A DNA stretch of 64,000 nucleotides from Vibrio agarivorans (GTDB taxonomy: Bacteria > Pseudomonadota > Gammaproteobacteria > Enterobacterales > Vibrionaceae), in the NCBI RefSeq assembly GCF_030409635.1, contig NZ_JAUFQF010000004.1, positions 2,700,241 through 2,764,240 on the forward strand, written 5' to 3'. The position numbers and the translations under genes were made by a program. Below are positions 17,497 through 26,767 of this stretch, piece by piece. The notes beneath the pieces are model-generated. The model was not told where the DNA came from. It worked only from the letters and a program-made list of their open reading frames with translations, and made no database searches. How positions within the stretch are numbered: the stretch's first letter is position 1; every line of letters begins with the position of its first letter.

Positions 17497-18807
17497 TTAC
17501 GCCTCAAGGCACTTTTGCTTCACCTGCCCGATATATGGGTATAGGAAAGCAAATCGCCCGACGTAGAACAACGTAAATGCGAGCCAAAGGCCGTGATTAC
17601 CCACTATAGGTACCGCAATAAAAGCGGTGATAAGGAACACAACTAAAGTCATCGCTGTTGAGTTACGTACAGGGCGTGTTGTGCCTGTTCCGGTAAAGAT
17701 GCCATAGAATGTCAGACCATAGCCCGAAGCCAACGGGAAGATAATCAGCCAAGATGACATATCGTGATAAATAGCGACAAGCTCAGGTAGATCGGTAAAT
17801 ATCATCACGATTTGAGACTTGAAGATCAGCGTTAGCACGGTGAGTGCGGCAATGAAGCCCGTTGTCCAAATCATATTCATCTTCAACACATTTTTAAGTA
17901 ACGCTGGGCTTTTCTGACCCACAGCTTTACCCGCGAAGACGCTGGATGCATTAGCGACACCATCAAACATGTAGCTGACAATAAATGTTGCCTGCATCAG
18001 AATCGCGTTCGCCGCAAGTACATCCGACCCTAGTTGAGACCCCATGCGCGCCATCATGTTGAAGAACGTCAGCAAACAGATTGTACGCAGCAACAAGTCC
18101 ATGTTTGACGAGACTATTACCTTGAGTGCGGCTTTGTTCATCTTCGCTTCAGCAAGATGATCCATCAGTGAGAAGTGACAGGTTTTAACTACTAAAAGTA
18201 GGCCAATAATGGTGGTGGAAACCTGAGCAATCAAGGTCGCATATGCCACACCGGCAATACCAAGGTCGAGATACAAGACAAAAATAATGTCTAAAACGAT
18301 GTTGAGTACGTTGCCAAATACTTGGGTGTAAAGCGTCTCTTTTGCTTTGGCCTGCCCCATTAACCAACCGATCAATGTGTAGTTAAGCAGAACAAAAGGT
18401 GCACCAAAGATCATGATATTAAAGTAGATCTGAGCGTTGTTTCCAACCACCTGTTCTGGCTCAATAACCACGAGCGCCCCTTGCCAAATCACAGACTGCA
18501 AGAGAATGAAAACGAAGCCGACACCTACTGATAGAACTGCGGGTTGAAACAGGCTGCGTGCCATATCTCGCTGGTTATTTTTCCCCAGCGCAATAGCACT
18601 TTGCCCGGTTGTGCTCACACGGAAGAAACCAAATAGCCAATACAGCGTGTTCATGATGACAGTACCGATGGCTACACCACCGATCAGCTCTGCAACACCG
18701 AGCTTACCAATTACTGCCGTATCAACGGCACCAAGTAAGGGTTGAGTTACCGTCGAAACGATAAACGGAAAAGCAATTTTTAAATAGTCTTTGTGAGAAA
18801 GGTTCAT
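17497..18807 (-). CDS. MATE family efflux transporter (DinF-like)
   Basis: A 436-aa protein with 12 predicted hydrophobic segments in two homologous halves, typical of MATE pumps. The N-terminal signature reads IVSTVTQPLLGAVDTAVIGK, as in the DinF branch, and FRVSTTGQSAIALGK follows. Such proteins export cationic drugs, siderophores or other organic compounds in exchange for Na+ or H+ across the inner membrane. A Fur-like box lies 57 bp upstream of the start, so iron limitation may induce it, which would fit export of an iron-related metabolite. That role is inference. The gene converges on the TetR gene and is monocistronic. Confidence 0.92.
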   Translation of the reverse strand: MNLSHKDYLKIAFPFIVSTVTQPLLGAVDTAVIGKLGVAELIGGVAIGTVIMNTLYWLFGFFRVSTTGQSAIALGKNNQRDMARSLFQPAVLSVGVGFVFILLQSVIWQGALVVIEPEQVVGNNAQIYFNIMIFGAPFVLLNYTLIGWLMGQAKAKETLYTQVFGNVLNIVLDIIFVLYLDLGIAGVAYATLIAQVSTTIIGLLLVVKTCHFSLMDHLAEAKMNKAALKVIVSSNMDLLLRTICLLTFFNMMARMGSQLGSDVLAANAILMQATFIVSYMFDGVANASSVFAGKAVGQKSPALLKNVLKMNMIWTTGFIAALTVLTLIFKSQIVMIFTDLPELVAIYHDMSSWLIIFPLASGYGLTFYGIFTGTGTTRPVRNSTAMTLVVFLITAFIAVPIVGNHGLWLAFTLFYVGRFAFLYPYIGQVKQKCLEA

Positions 18808-18863
18808 TATCGATTATGTCAGTGTGATGCATCTAGCGAGTTGGGTAAAGGCTCACTAGAGTT

Positions 18864-18882
18864 GATATCAATTATCATTAGT
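18864..18882 (-). promoter_or_regulatory. Candidate Fur box upstream of the MATE gene
   Basis: On the minus strand ACTAATGATAATTGATATC matches the 19-bp Fur consensus GATAATGATAATCATTATC at 14 positions, including the central AATGATAAT. It lies 57 bp upstream of the MATE start codon. Motif evidence only. Confidence 0.5.
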
Positions 18883-19090
18883 ATTCAGAGGATAGTAATC
18901 CTACTCTTGATCATCATCAAGCTATTTGATCGCTGTCATGTTTGTTTGCCGCATTGCTCGCCGACCATCAGGCAAAATACATGATAGATTTATAAAGGTT
19001 TAATTCTCACTTCCATAACAATAAAACACTTTTTCATTACGTTTCACTGCTTTACAATAACTATTCAACATCACATTAAGGCTGTACCCA

Positions 19091-21232
19091 ATGAGTAGTC
19101 CTAACAGTTGTAGTCATTCAACTTGTTGCTCGGCAAAACAAGAAAACACACAAAAACTTGAAGCTGTAGGGAAGCGCTTCAGCTGGCAATTGGAGGGTAT
19201 GGACTGCCCGAGTTGCGCAGCAAAAGTCGAAAAAGCAGTAGAGCAAGTCAATGGAGTAATTGCCGCTCGCGTTGCTTTTTCAACTGAGCGTTTAATCGTC
19301 TCGGCCAACGCCGATTTAAACCCAGATGATATTATCGAGACCATCGAATCCACAGGTTTTACTGTCGTTGATGGCTCAAAATCTGATAACCAGAAAGTCA
19401 CTTCGCGTAACAAACCTCTCTATTACATTCTTGCGGTTGCAATACTTTTTGCCATTGCGATGCTGTCAGGTAGATTCAACCCCGATTTGAAGCAAACTTT
19501 GTTGTATGGCGTCACTCTTATCGCATTGATCCCTACTGGTAAAAAATCGGTCAGCTTAATGCGTAACGGCTCGCCATTTTCGATTGAAACCTTAATGTCG
19601 GTGGCCGTCATTGGTGCCCTCTTCCTTGGCGAAACTGTTGAGGCAGCCATGGTATTGCTGCTGTTTATGATCGGTGAGCAGCTCGAAGGTTTCGCAGCCA
19701 ACAAAGCTCGCAGCGGTGTGCAAAAATTGGTGGAGCTAACACCAGATCAAGTTCGTCACGTTAAAGAGGACGGCGAAATTGAAACCGTACCAGTGAGCGC
19801 TATTTTAGTTGGCGACAAGATTGAAGTTCTACCGGGTGAACGCTTGTCTGTTGATGGCGAGTTGTTAAGTTGTCATGGCCACTTTGACCAAAGTGCATTG
19901 ACCGGAGAGCCACTACCTGTCGAGCTTAAATCCAATGCCAATGTTATGGCTGGCAGCTTGGTAGTAGATAAAACCGTTCGCTTGAAAGTCACCTCTGAAC
20001 AAGGTGACAGTGCGGTTGATCGTATCATTCGCCTAATCGAGGAAGCCGAAGAGAAGAAAGCACCAGTCGAGCGTTTTATCGACAAGTTCAGCCGCTGGTA
20101 TACGCCTCTGATGATGTTTATCGCTTCTCTTGTTGCTGTTCTTCCACCACTGATGGTTGGCGGTGATTGGCAAGAATGGATCTACAAAGCACTCACTTTG
20201 CTTCTAATTGCCTGTCCTTGTGCTTTAGTTATCTCAACTCCAGCGGCAATTACTTCTGCGCTAGCGAATGCAACTCGTAGAGGTGCTTTGATCAAGGGTG
20301 GATTAGCTTTGGAACAATTGGGACGCGTTGACAAAATTGCCTTTGATAAAACCGGCACACTGACTCAAGGCAAACCTGAAGTTGTCGATTTCCAAGGTGA
20401 TGATGCATTGCTTGCTCTTGCAGCATCGATTGAAATGAAATCAACGCACCCGCTTGCAATTGCGATCGTAAAAGAGGCACAACATCGTCATTTAGCGCTC
20501 CCAGAGGCAACTGACACCATGACTATTTCCGGCGTTGGTGCATCTGGTGTGGTTGGGCATCAGTCGATTCAAGTCCTTGCTCCTCGCCACATTCAAGAAC
20601 TTACCGATGAGTTTAAGGCACAGATTCATAGCTTCGAGTCTAAAGGACAAACTGTCGTCGTGGTGACTGTTGACGAGCAGCCTAAAGCACTAATTGCATT
20701 ACAAGATACTCTGAGACAAGACGCGATAGAAACTATTCGCTCACTAAAAGCACTTGGCATTGAGAGCGTTATGCTAACAGGCGATAACCAGCGTGCGGCA
20801 GCAAGCATAGCTAGTCAATTAGACATGAGCTTTAAGGCTGAATTGATGCCGGGTCACAAACTTAGCGCATTAGAGTCTATCTCTGGAAATGTCGCTATGG
20901 TCGGTGATGGTATTAACGATGCACCTGCGCTTAAAGCCGCTTCAGTAGGCATCGCGATGGGTAGCGGAACGGATGTAGCACTCGAAACAGCAGATTGCGC
21001 CCTAACCCACAGCCGACTTCAATCGATCACTGGCTTGATTAAACTATCACGCAAAACAATGCAGATTATTCGCCAAAATGTTGCGTTAGCGATTGGTAGT
21101 AAGGTGCTGTTCCTAGTAACGACTTTACTCGGTGTAACTGGACTTTGGGCTGCGGTTCTGGCTGATACCGGGGCAACGGCGCTTGTGACCCTCAATGCCC
21201 TTCGTTTACTGAAAGAGAACATTGAGTCTTAG
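19091..21232 (+). CDS. zntA: Zn2+/Cd2+/Pb2+-translocating P-type ATPase
   Basis: A 713-aa PIB-type ATPase. The N-terminus is Cys/His-rich (SCSHSTCCS), followed by a heavy-metal-associated domain with GMDCPSCAAKV (residues about 37-47). The transmembrane metal site is CPCALV. The actuator loop has TGE (LTGEPLPV), phosphorylation occurs at DKTGTLTQGKP, the SxHP motif is KSTHPLA, and the hinge is MVGDGINDAPAL. CPC and the Cys-rich head define ZntA-like pumps that export zinc, cadmium and lead from the cytoplasm. Length fits the family. A MerR-type regulator would be expected, but none is adjacent. A weak terminator follows. Confidence 0.93.
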   Translation: MSSPNSCSHSTCCSAKQENTQKLEAVGKRFSWQLEGMDCPSCAAKVEKAVEQVNGVIAARVAFSTERLIVSANADLNPDDIIETIESTGFTVVDGSKSDNQKVTSRNKPLYYILAVAILFAIAMLSGRFNPDLKQTLLYGVTLIALIPTGKKSVSLMRNGSPFSIETLMSVAVIGALFLGETVEAAMVLLLFMIGEQLEGFAANKARSGVQKLVELTPDQVRHVKEDGEIETVPVSAILVGDKIEVLPGERLSVDGELLSCHGHFDQSALTGEPLPVELKSNANVMAGSLVVDKTVRLKVTSEQGDSAVDRIIRLIEEAEEKKAPVERFIDKFSRWYTPLMMFIASLVAVLPPLMVGGDWQEWIYKALTLLLIACPCALVISTPAAITSALANATRRGALIKGGLALEQLGRVDKIAFDKTGTLTQGKPEVVDFQGDDALLALAASIEMKSTHPLAIAIVKEAQHRHLALPEATDTMTISGVGASGVVGHQSIQVLAPRHIQELTDEFKAQIHSFESKGQTVVVVTVDEQPKALIALQDTLRQDAIETIRSLKALGIESVMLTGDNQRAAASIASQLDMSFKAELMPGHKLSALESISGNVAMVGDGINDAPALKAASVGIAMGSGTDVALETADCALTHSRLQSITGLIKLSRKTMQIIRQNVALAIGSKVLFLVTTLLGVTGLWAAVLADTGATALVTLNALRLLKENIES

Positions 21233-21266
21233 TGCTTTACTAAACGCTTTGTAAGTTATTTAAAAC

Positions 21267-21293
21267 CGCGATTGAAATCCAACCGCGTTTTTT
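21267..21293 (+). terminator. Probable terminator after zntA
   Basis: CGCGATTG/CAACCGCG with one mismatch, then a six-base T-run. Confidence 0.6.
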
Positions 21294-21364
21294 GTTCTCA
21301 GTAATCTTTTTATCAAATCTTTGGGATATATGAATCAAAGGGGGAGATAAGCTGAAACACTTTT

Positions 21365-21439
21365 GTCGGGTGGACGACACTTGTTACCAAGTGCCGTCTC
21401 CCTAAGAACCCAGCGTGCAACTTTCACTGCACTAGGCTC
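21365..21439 (-). mobile_element. Relic of a group II intron 3' end (domains V and VI)
   Basis: On the minus strand, 21439-21406 is exactly 34 nt and folds as group II domain V. An 8-bp lower stem pairs GAGCCTAG with CTGGGTTC. A two-base CG bulge, a 4-bp upper stem TGCA/TGCA and a wobble-closed GAAA tetraloop follow. It begins with the catalytic AGC triad at positions 2-4. After the junction TTAGGGA comes a 10-bp perfect domain VI stem (21398-21373) and a terminal CACCCGAC, resembling intron 3' ends. No reverse transcriptase ORF remains upstream on that strand, so the element is decayed. The surrounding 21240-21746 holds no gene I can support. Confidence 0.8.
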
Positions 21440-21575
21440 AAGCCTTCACTAAAGCACCGTTTGATACCCAGCAACTTATTGTAGTGGATGAGCGATTTTG
21501 GCCAGCCATATGTAGGCTGGCAGCATGGTTGAGATACTAGAAGTAATGCAAGAAGTAGAGGTGGCTTATGGATCT

Positions 21576-21591
21576 TAACTCGGAATTGTCC
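21576..21591. repeat. Copy of the dispersed TAACTCGGAATTGTCC motif
   Basis: Sixteen bases identical to 13116-13131 and related to the hairpin at 8231-8258. It lies between the intron relic and the ABC permease terminator. Confidence 0.4.
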
Positions 21592-21703
21592 AAAGGTGTG
21601 CTAACGTGCCATTTAATACGGTGTGATCGATCTCTATTGTGCCCCAACCGCTACTTAGCCTTTGAACCAAGTACAGGTTTACACTTCAACAAAATGGCTG
21701 CAA

Positions 21704-21735
21704 TAAAAAAGCAGCCCTGTTACCAGCACTGCTTT
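21704..21735 (-). terminator. Terminator of the ABC transporter operon
   Basis: Read on the minus strand, AAAGCAG and CTGCTTT pair around a 14-base loop and run into TTTATT, twelve bases after the permease stop codon. Confidence 0.8.
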
Positions 21736-21746
21736 CAAGTTAGACT

Positions 21747-23483
21747 TTAATCATCAAACAACAAGTTAATCGCGACACCAATCAAGACTAGCCCCATGAT
21801 CGGAATTAACACCGCTTGAGGCGAGCGTTCGATATAAGGCATGTTCTCCGCAATCAACAGGCCCCACTCTGGTGTCGGTGGCTTAGCCCCTAAACCGATA
21901 AAGCTCAATGACGTTAGGCTCAAAGTAATGACGGGCAAGCGCAACAGAGCATGACGCAGCAATGGTGGTAATACATAAGGTAGCAAGTAGTAACGTAGCA
22001 TCCGCCACTTTTGCGTTCCCCAGGTTGGTGCTAGGTGTGTATAAGGCTGCGCTTTTGCTTCTACCAATAAGCTAGAGCAATGAGCCGCTAAGGGAGCCCA
22101 AGACACCAAAACAATAGCGATTAGGGCACTATTGGGATTCATTCCCGTCAAACCAGCAACGAGTAAACCAGCAATAATGTATGGCACCCCTTTTGTTATC
22201 TCAATAAAGCCCTGGCTAAAGCGAGTACAGAAGCCCATCGCCAAGCCCACTATCAAGCTCAGCAAGGTCGCAAAAGCACCCGCTTTGATCGTCGCAATCA
22301 TACCTTGCCCAACGCGAGCGAGTAGATCACGCCCAATACCATCTGCTCCCATCGGAGCGTCAAAGCTTGCTGCCGCAAGTCTGGCGAATTGACTGGTTGT
22401 CGCATCTCGCTGAGACGCCCACCACACGACGATAGCCAGCGATGCAAAAATCATCACACTTACTGAACGCTTTAGCTTGGAGCGTGTAAAGTTGAAACTT
22501 GAATGACTGCTTACCAACTTGCCACTCTGTAGGCTGTGCCCAAGAACGACTTTTTGCAACAAAATACCCAAGCTGCTGACCAGTATTGAGAACAGCAACA
22601 AGACCAACAAACCACCCTGCACCATTGGCAAGTCTTGTGCTTTTGTTGCTCCTAGGATCAGTCGCCCTATTCCGGGAATCGAGAATATCTGCTCAACTGC
22701 AACTGCGCCGCCAGTTAGACCGATCACCGTCATTGCTATTTGAGGAAATAGATTGCTTATGGCACGCCAAAGAGCAAAACGAGCCACTTTTCGAGTTTGA
22801 ACATTGGCGCTTAACCAAGTGATCACCCAAGGTTCGGATAACACGCGCTTCAAACTGTCGTTCAGCAAACGGCTAAATAATCCGCTTGCAGGTAAAGCCA
22901 AAGAAAATGCCGGCAACCATAAGTTTTCTATCCCTTTCCAGCCATAAGGCGGAAAAACACCGAGCCAAACCGAAAACACGAGAATCAATACTGCCGCAAT
23001 CACATATTCAGGTAATGCGACTAAAACCGAGCTGACGGCATTATGTTCTACACCAAGACGGTGGGTTTTCCAGCGCCAAAACGTGTAGCACACGCTGATA
23101 CCACACAACACAACCGTTAACGCGAGCGCTGTCGTCGTGAGAGTCAGCGACGTCATTGCGGTATTTTTTACCGCGTCCATCACAGAAGAACTATCAATCC
23201 AAGAGGCACCTAAATCCCCTTGAAGTGCGCTGCTTGCCCAGCTCCATAGTCGCTCTGATGTACTTCTATCGAGTTCGAGATCTGCTCTAACCGCAGCTAA
23301 CGCCTCTGGGGTTAGAAGTTGCTGTTGCCCTGAACGAGCACGAAGTATCGTTTGGCTTGGGTCAATGCCCGCTATTTCCGGCATTAACCCAACAAGAATC
23401 ACCACAATCAGCAGCGCTATAAGTCGTGATATCCACGGAAGCATAGCGTTGAACTGAGAGCGCTGTGTTACAGCTGACAGCAT
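21747..23483 (-). CDS. Fused dipeptide/oligopeptide-type ABC permease (DppB-DppC fusion)
   Basis: A 578-aa protein containing two permease modules that are normally separate. Residues about 15-310 resemble DppB/OppB, with the conserved VEQIFSIPGIGRLILGATKA exit segment at about 270. Residues about 330-575 resemble DppC/OppC, ending with SLSFIGLGAKPPTPEWGLLI, the hallmark of the C-type subunit. A hydrophobic, basic linker joins them. It would form the whole membrane channel from one chain. It is the last gene of a four-gene operon, after the binding protein with a five-base gap, and is followed by a terminator. Confidence 0.9.
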   Translation of the reverse strand: MLSAVTQRSQFNAMLPWISRLIALLIVVILVGLMPEIAGIDPSQTILRARSGQQQLLTPEALAAVRADLELDRSTSERLWSWASSALQGDLGASWIDSSSVMDAVKNTAMTSLTLTTTALALTVVLCGISVCYTFWRWKTHRLGVEHNAVSSVLVALPEYVIAAVLILVFSVWLGVFPPYGWKGIENLWLPAFSLALPASGLFSRLLNDSLKRVLSEPWVITWLSANVQTRKVARFALWRAISNLFPQIAMTVIGLTGGAVAVEQIFSIPGIGRLILGATKAQDLPMVQGGLLVLLLFSILVSSLGILLQKVVLGHSLQSGKLVSSHSSFNFTRSKLKRSVSVMIFASLAIVVWWASQRDATTSQFARLAAASFDAPMGADGIGRDLLARVGQGMIATIKAGAFATLLSLIVGLAMGFCTRFSQGFIEITKGVPYIIAGLLVAGLTGMNPNSALIAIVLVSWAPLAAHCSSLLVEAKAQPYTHLAPTWGTQKWRMLRYYLLPYVLPPLLRHALLRLPVITLSLTSLSFIGLGAKPPTPEWGLLIAENMPYIERSPQAVLIPIMGLVLIGVAINLLFDD

Positions 23484-23488
23484 TAGTG

Positions 23489-24985
23489 TTATTTAACCTC
23501 TGTCTTTTGGTCGACTAGGCGACGCTCAGCAGGGTCACGTTTCGCATTGCTCACACGCAAGCTTTCACCTTGAATCACGCGCTCGTGTAGAAGTGGAATC
23601 GCTGCATAGTGATCTAAGATAGCTTTCTCAGCTTCGATAATGGCCTGTTGACGCGGCGCTCCTAGCTCTTGTAAATCAGCATGATCTAGCGCAGCATCAA
23701 CATCTTGTGCACAGAACTGACCGAGATTGAATGAACCTTCACAACCAAAGTCACTTTGCATGTAAGCCACTGGGTCACCCGAATCAAGCACCGTTGCGCG
23801 TGACAAAATGAAGGCATCGAAACGACCGGCCAATGCATCATTTTCAATTTGTGCGTATTCGCGAATATCAAGTTCTACTTCAAAACCAACAGCTTCAAGT
23901 TGTTGCTTAAGCAGCGCAGCAACTTCCGACAACTCTGCACGGTCAGTAAACGTGCCAATCACGATCTTCTCACCAGAAGCCTTTAACCCCTCTTCAATTG
24001 GAGCACGCTCAGAGCGTAATGGGCTTGCCCACGGCAAGGCTGGACCCAGTAGACCGTTTGCGACATCGGCATGGTTTTCATAGACCGTTTCTACAATCTG
24101 CTTACGATCAACCGCCGCCGCTGCTGTTTTGCGCATCTCTAGTTTGCTAAACACTTCTGACTGGTTGTTCAGGTATAGCGTATTGGTGCGCGGCATTGAA
24201 ACTTCATGTAATAACTCACTATCAATCATCGCAATTTGAGAAATAGGCACAGCTTCAACGACATCCGCTTCGCCAGTTCGCAGCGCAGCAGCGCGCGCAA
24301 AACCATCGGGAACGTAATCCGCAATAATCGTCTCTACTTTTGCTTTTTCACCCCAGTACGCATCGAAACGCTGAAGCGTCGCACTCGTAGCACCTTGAAT
24401 TTCGGTTAAAACAAACGGGCCCGTACCCACTTCAATCGGAACAACGCGACCATTCTCTTGGTATGCTTCAGCAGCTAGAATCGAAAGCTGAGGGCTTGAA
24501 AGGCGGCTTGGGAGTAATGGATCGTTAAAGGTTGTTTTGATCTCAACAGTTAGATCATCAAGCTTACGAACTTCCCATTCGATACCGTCCAAAATACGTG
24601 GTTTTGGTGCGGCCTCTAACGCTTTATTTAAGCTGTTCACTACTGAGTTTGCATCCAGTGTGTCGCCATTATGAAATTGAACATTTTCACGAACTGTGAA
24701 CTGCCAAGTCATATCATCAACTTGCTTCCAGCTCGTCGCCAGCATTGGCTCTGCATTGCCCCCGTCATTTAGATTGACTAACGTCTCAGCTGTGCTCCAA
24801 CGCGATAGTTTGAACGCATCATCAGACAAAGGTGACAAACCAGTGCGTGGCGGCTGCATCATGGCAAGACGAATTTCAGATTTCTCAACCGACGTTGTTT
24901 GTTCTGGTGTATCCGAGCCAAAGCAGCCCATTAGCGGAACAGACAGCGCGAGTGAAATAGCAAGCTTAAGGGTATTTGCTTTCAT
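23489..24985 (-). CDS. ABC transporter substrate-binding lipoprotein (SBP family 5)
   Basis: A 498-aa precursor with lipobox LMGC at residues 18-21 and an acidic linker, so it is a periplasm-facing lipoprotein. The family 5 pattern (DppA/OppA/NikA type) includes WQFTVRENVQFHNGDTLDA at about residues 90-110, GTGPFVL near 195 and the ADVVEAVP stretch near 250. It captures the ligand for the fused permease. Candidates are peptides, opines or nickel chelates; the family alone does not decide. It is preceded by two ATPase genes and followed by the permease gene in one operon. Confidence 0.92.
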   Translation of the reverse strand: MKANTLKLAISLALSVPLMGCFGSDTPEQTTSVEKSEIRLAMMQPPRTGLSPLSDDAFKLSRWSTAETLVNLNDGGNAEPMLATSWKQVDDMTWQFTVRENVQFHNGDTLDANSVVNSLNKALEAAPKPRILDGIEWEVRKLDDLTVEIKTTFNDPLLPSRLSSPQLSILAAEAYQENGRVVPIEVGTGPFVLTEIQGATSATLQRFDAYWGEKAKVETIIADYVPDGFARAAALRTGEADVVEAVPISQIAMIDSELLHEVSMPRTNTLYLNNQSEVFSKLEMRKTAAAAVDRKQIVETVYENHADVANGLLGPALPWASPLRSERAPIEEGLKASGEKIVIGTFTDRAELSEVAALLKQQLEAVGFEVELDIREYAQIENDALAGRFDAFILSRATVLDSGDPVAYMQSDFGCEGSFNLGQFCAQDVDAALDHADLQELGAPRQQAIIEAEKAILDHYAAIPLLHERVIQGESLRVSNAKRDPAERRLVDQKTEVK

Positions 24986-25021
24986 AATTTATAGTATTTC
25001 CATCGGTCAATAATCAGCGTA

Positions 25022-25819
25022 TTAGGCTGTAATTAGATTTTGTGCTTTGAGCAATGCATGACTTATCTCATGCTTCGGATTTGTCATCATTTCTTGAGTC
25101 GGGCTATGCTCTACCATCTCTCCCTTGTCTAAAACAAGAATTTCATCGCATAGAGTATTGGCGGCAGCGAGATCGTGCGTAACAAGGATCAGCAACATGT
25201 TTCGATCGCGCTGCAGTGTTTTGATAAGCTCAAGTATATTCTGACGATTGATTGGGTCTAAGCTGCTGGTTGGTTCATCAGCAACAAGCACGCAAGGCTC
25301 GACCACCAGCGCACGTGCAATGGCAACTCGTTGAGCCTGACCAACTGAAAGCTGGCGAGGATAGAGATCTAACACGCCATCGTGCAGACCAACATCAGCA
25401 ATCGTCTTAACGAGTTTTGACTCATGCTTACCACCAAAACCCAAATTGATGAGTGGCTCAGTCAATATCTCTCGCACCGTAAAGTAAGGGTTGAGACTCG
25501 TATGAGGCTCTTGCGGCACTAATTGAATGTGCTTACACAGCTTCTGTCTCTGCTGATTTGTCAAAGTCGATAGCGAGTAGTCACAAACATAGATCTCTCC
25601 ATGGCTCGGCTTTCTAAGCCCGAACAAGAGTTCAATCAAGGTTGATTTACCTGCTCCTGACGGGCCGACGATCGCCAGATTTTTGGCATCAATGTGCAAA
25701 TTTAACTGACTTAGCGCTTTAAATACTTCGCCACCTAACCAAGTTGGTCGTGAATGGTAATGCACACTGACATTGTCAAAGTGCACCTGAGCGGAAGTAG
25801 AATGGGAGTGAGTGTTCAT
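25022..25819 (-). CDS. ABC transporter ATP-binding protein (DppF-like)
   Basis: The start is the ATG at 25819, five bases after the preceding stop codon; a longer reading would need a TTG inside the upstream gene. The 265-aa protein has Walker A GPSGAGKST near residue 50, Q-loop PQEPHTSLNP, signature LSVGQAQRV, and Walker B VLVADEPTSSLD with the switch His in LVTHD. It energises the fused permease together with the upstream ATPase. The last residues (MMTNPKHEISHALLKA) follow the usual Opp/Dpp C-terminal pattern. Confidence 0.92.
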   Translation of the reverse strand: MNTHSHSTSAQVHFDNVSVHYHSRPTWLGGEVFKALSQLNLHIDAKNLAIVGPSGAGKSTLIELLFGLRKPSHGEIYVCDYSLSTLTNQQRQKLCKHIQLVPQEPHTSLNPYFTVREILTEPLINLGFGGKHESKLVKTIADVGLHDGVLDLYPRQLSVGQAQRVAIARALVVEPCVLVADEPTSSLDPINRQNILELIKTLQRDRNMLLILVTHDLAAANTLCDEILVLDKGEMVEHSPTQEMMTNPKHEISHALLKAQNLITA

Positions 25820-25824
25820 TTTGC

Positions 25825-26580
25825 TTAGTTCATCAACTGTTTCATGGTTTGACAAAACGCATGTTCGTTCTGAATAACTTCTTCAGGTGTTCCTAGTGCC
25901 ACCATTTGCCCGTCTGAAATAACCAACAGTTTGTCGCATTGCATTGCTGAAGCTAAGTCATGAGTAATCAAGACACCCGCGAGGTTTCTCTGCTTCACAT
26001 TGCGACGAAATAATTTGAGGATCTCTTGTTCAGTAATTGGGTCAAGCGCACTCGTTGGCTCATCAGCAATAATGAGGTGTGTACTATTGAGCAAAGCAAT
26101 TGCGATGCAGATACGTTGGCGTTGCCCACCTGAAAGTTGACTAGGATACTTTTTGAGTGTCTGTTGCGGATTATCAAACCCAAGTTGCTGCAGAAGATCC
26201 AGCACTTGCTGCTGTTCTGAGCGCTTGAGTTTCGTTCTCGATGAAGTCAAGGTTAAGGCTAATTGTGCCTCAACACTCGCCAGCGGGTTCAAAGCTTGCA
26301 ACGCATCTTGAAATATCACGCCTGGTCGTTGTTGTGGTTTGCGCAGCAACAAAGGCAAATGCCCGACTTCAACGTCAGATAAGCGAATACTCCCCTCCAT
26401 CTGAATCTCGTTAGGAAGAAAGCCCGCAATTGCGCGGGAAAGCATCGACTTACCGGTTCCAGAAGGTCCCATCACCGCCATTACTTCGCCCGCATCTAGC
26501 GTTACATTGAGAGATTGCACGATCGTTCTTGTGGGGCTGTTTAGGGACAGGTTGCGGATAGAGAGTAAACTTGAAGTCAT
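25825..26580 (-). CDS. ABC transporter ATP-binding protein (DppD-like)
   Basis: A 251-aa ATPase and first gene of the four-gene operon. Walker A is GPSGTGKSM at about residue 40, the Q-loop is FQDALQALNP, the signature LSGGQRQRI, Walker B LIIADEPTSALD, and the H-loop VLITHD. It pairs with the downstream ATPase as a heterodimer beneath the membrane. The absence of the C-terminal iron-sulfur or oligopeptide extension found in some DppD proteins makes it short (usual length about 320 aa). Confidence 0.92.
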   Translation of the reverse strand: MTSSLLSIRNLSLNSPTRTIVQSLNVTLDAGEVMAVMGPSGTGKSMLSRAIAGFLPNEIQMEGSIRLSDVEVGHLPLLLRKPQQRPGVIFQDALQALNPLASVEAQLALTLTSSRTKLKRSEQQQVLDLLQQLGFDNPQQTLKKYPSQLSGGQRQRICIAIALLNSTHLIIADEPTSALDPITEQEILKLFRRNVKQRNLAGVLITHDLASAMQCDKLLVISDGQMVALGTPEEVIQNEHAFCQTMKQLMN

Positions 26581-26767
26581 GACGATAAATACTGAAATGT
26601 TATAACATCACAATTTACCATATCTCAACGATGACTTAAAGATTGCTCTAGGGGGAATTTTACTCACTGCCCCACTCTCATTAACCTTTGAGGTCAATGG
26701 ATGTTTGGCAGTGAGTAAAAAGGAAGCAAATAACGACGGGCGCGATGACAACCGTTGTAGTGATATT

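Noticed and set aside
25819..25855. Longer N-terminus for the second ABC ATPase
   Set aside because: It would start at a TTG inside the preceding gene without RBS; the ATG at 25819 fits better.
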